Shown here in pieces: positions 62,823 to 64,000 of a stretch of DNA of 64,000 nt. Each line of letters starts with the position of its first letter. Within the stretch, counting starts at the first letter, position 1. A model generated the notes under the pieces. That model saw only the letters and a program-made list of their open reading frames with translations. It was not told where the DNA came from and did not search any database. The DNA is taken from positions 1,550,001 through 1,614,000 of the forward strand of contig NZ_CP139969.1 of NCBI RefSeq assembly GCF_034424645.1, read 5' to 3'. Origin of the DNA: Bordetella avium. GTDB lineage: Bacteria > Pseudomonadota > Gammaproteobacteria > Burkholderiales > Burkholderiaceae_B. Both the position numbers and the translations under genes were made by a program.

Positions 62823-64000
62823 TCAGCTGTGATAAGCCGACTCGCCGTGGCTGGTGACATCCAGCCCTTCACGTTCCTGGTCCTCGGGTACGCGCAGACC
62901 GCAGAGTTTGTCTGCAATTTTGTAGGCTACCAGGGCCACCACGGCCGACCACACCACAGTCAGCAACACACCTTCGAGCTGCACCCAGACCTGGCCGGGG
63001 ATCAGGCTGGCGCTATCGAGGCCGGGCCCGCCCAGGACTTTGGCGTTGAACACGCCCGTCAGGAGCGCGCCGACGATGCCGCCCACGCCATGCACGCCGA
63101 ACACATCCAGCGAATCATCGGCGCGCAGCATGCGCTTCAGGCCATTGACGCCCCAGACGCAGATCATGCCAGCGAGCAGACCAATCACGAATGCGCCCAC
63201 CGGACCTACCAGGCCGGCCGCTGGCGTAATTCCGACCAGGCCGGCCACTGCGCCCGAGGCCGCACCCAGCATGGAGGGCTTGCCCTTGATGGACCATTCG
63301 GTGAACGTCCAGGCCAGCACGGCGGCGGCGGTGGCTACCATCGTATTGAACAGCGCAAGGGTTGCGCCTTCATTGGCGGCCAATGCCGAGCCCGCGTTAA
63401 AGCCGAACCAACCTACCCACAACAGCATGGCGCCGATGTAGGTCATGGGCAGATTGTGGGGCTGCATCGCTTCGCGGCCATAGCCCACGCGCTTGCCGAT
63501 GACATAGGCGCCCACCAACCCAGCCACGCCAGCGTTGATATGCACCACGGTGCCGCCTGCATAATCCAGCGCGCCTTGAGCGTTCAAGAGGCCAGGCGCC
63601 GTTTCAGAGGCGAACCACACCATATGTGCGATCGGGATGTAGGCAAAGGTGAACCAGATTACCGTGAACACCAGCACGGCCGAAAAGCGCGCCCGTTCAG
63701 CGAAGCTGCCCACAACCAGTGCGCAGGTAATGCCTGCGAAAGTGGCCTGGAACGACGCGAACAGCAGTTCCGGCAACGTGCCTGTCATGGTGTAGCTGCC
63801 ATCCGCAGGGTTGAACATCCCCGAGAAAAACATCCTCGACAGCCCGCCCACAAAGGCATTGCCTTGGGTGAAGGCCAGCGAATAACCGTAGATAAACCAC
63901 AGCACCACCGCTAGCGCGAAGGTGCAAAGCACTTGAATCAGCACGGACAACACGTTTTTGCTGCGCACCAATCCGCCGTAAAACAAGGCCAGGCCCGGCA
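62823..64000 (-). CDS. amtB: ammonium transporter AmtB (5' end beyond the window)
   Basis: The last 392 or so residues of an Amt-family channel that admits ammonium through the inner membrane. The frame runs off the right edge. It shows A-L-F-Y-G-G-L-V-R near the cut, A-G-I-T-C-A-L-V-V-G-S-F-A-E-R, D-Y-A-G-G-T-V-V-H-I-N-A-G with the channel histidine, W-V-G-W-F-G-F-N-A-G-S-A, and D-V-F-G-V-H-G-V-G-G-I-V-G with the second channel histidine. A glnK gene would be expected upstream, outside the window. Confidence 0.95.
   Translation of the reverse strand, partial: PGLALFYGGLVRSKNVLSVLIQVLCTFALAVVLWFIYGYSLAFTQGNAFVGGLSRMFFSGMFNPADGSYTMTGTLPELLFASFQATFAGITCALVVGSFAERARFSAVLVFTVIWFTFAYIPIAHMVWFASETAPGLLNAQGALDYAGGTVVHINAGVAGLVGAYVIGKRVGYGREAMQPHNLPMTYIGAMLLWVGWFGFNAGSALAANEGATLALFNTMVATAAAVLAWTFTEWSIKGKPSMLGAASGAVAGLVGITPAAGLVGPVGAFVIGLLAGMICVWGVNGLKRMLRADDSLDVFGVHGVGGIVGALLTGVFNAKVLGGPGLDSASLIPGQVWVQLEGVLLTVVWSAVVALVAYKIADKLCGLRVPEDQEREGLDVTSHGESAYHS

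Overview
The window looks like a piece of the chromosome of a high-GC beta-proteobacterium of the Alcaligenaceae, most like Bordetella or Achromobacter. The basis is the protein families and gene order (rnr-rlmB, hup next to tRNA-Val, tonB-exbB-exbD, DUF3579 beside argD, exbB-exbD-lpxK-Trm112-kdsB-adk). This is inferred by recognition; no search was run. Coding density is high, and no prophage, insertion sequence or CRISPR array is visible.

Layout. 1-3.5 kb: end of a YdcZ-type exporter, a YeeE/YedE thiosulfate-type transporter, ArsB, a GNAT acetyltransferase. 3.5-4.9 kb: three identical tRNA-Leu(CAG) genes around a DTW-domain tRNA-modification gene. 4.9-10.4 kb: RNase R, RlmB, a Cys/Met PLP enzyme, HU with a structured leader, tRNA-Val. 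10.7-18.2 kb: tonB-exbB-exbD behind a Fur-like box, a two-component system overlapping kup, and an FkbM-type methyltransferase with a heptamer repeat at its start. 18.2-23.9 kb: argG, argF, argD, DUF3579, a frameshifted 2-hydroxyacid dehydrogenase, rpsT. 24-31.6 kb, all minus strand: an orphan fecR, murJ, an SDR dehydrogenase, adk, kdsB, Trm112, lpxK and a second exbD/exbB pair. 31.6-36.8 kb: an AT-rich gap with two perfect inverted DnaA boxes, then xseA, sodB, a beta-ketoadipyl-CoA-type thiolase, DUF192, a cold-shock protein and clpS. 36.9-50.2 kb: an alpha-2-macroglobulin/pbpC pair lying between clpS and clpA, then pqiABC. 50.4-54.2 kb: trifunctional putA. 54.4-62.7 kb: a TIGR01777 epimerase divergent from an eight-gene operon. 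The right end is amtB, cut by the window edge.

The most interesting part is the 55.6-62.7 kb operon: FAD oxidoreductase, DUF1365, CFA-synthase-like methyltransferase, chalcone-isomerase-like protein, MFS transporter, DUF3833 lipoprotein, SDR and NTF2-like protein. It looks like a membrane-lipid modification pathway related to clusters tied elsewhere to ECF-sigma/ChrR oxidative stress and furan fatty acids. The methyltransferase lacks two residues expected for a true cyclopropane synthase. The DUF1365 gene is split by a run of ten T at 56999-57008, and one T fewer restores a full-length protein. That suggests slippage, phase variation, a recent mutation or a sequencing error. Other unstable tracts are a 7-bp triple repeat at 16944 and a ten-G run at 54241.
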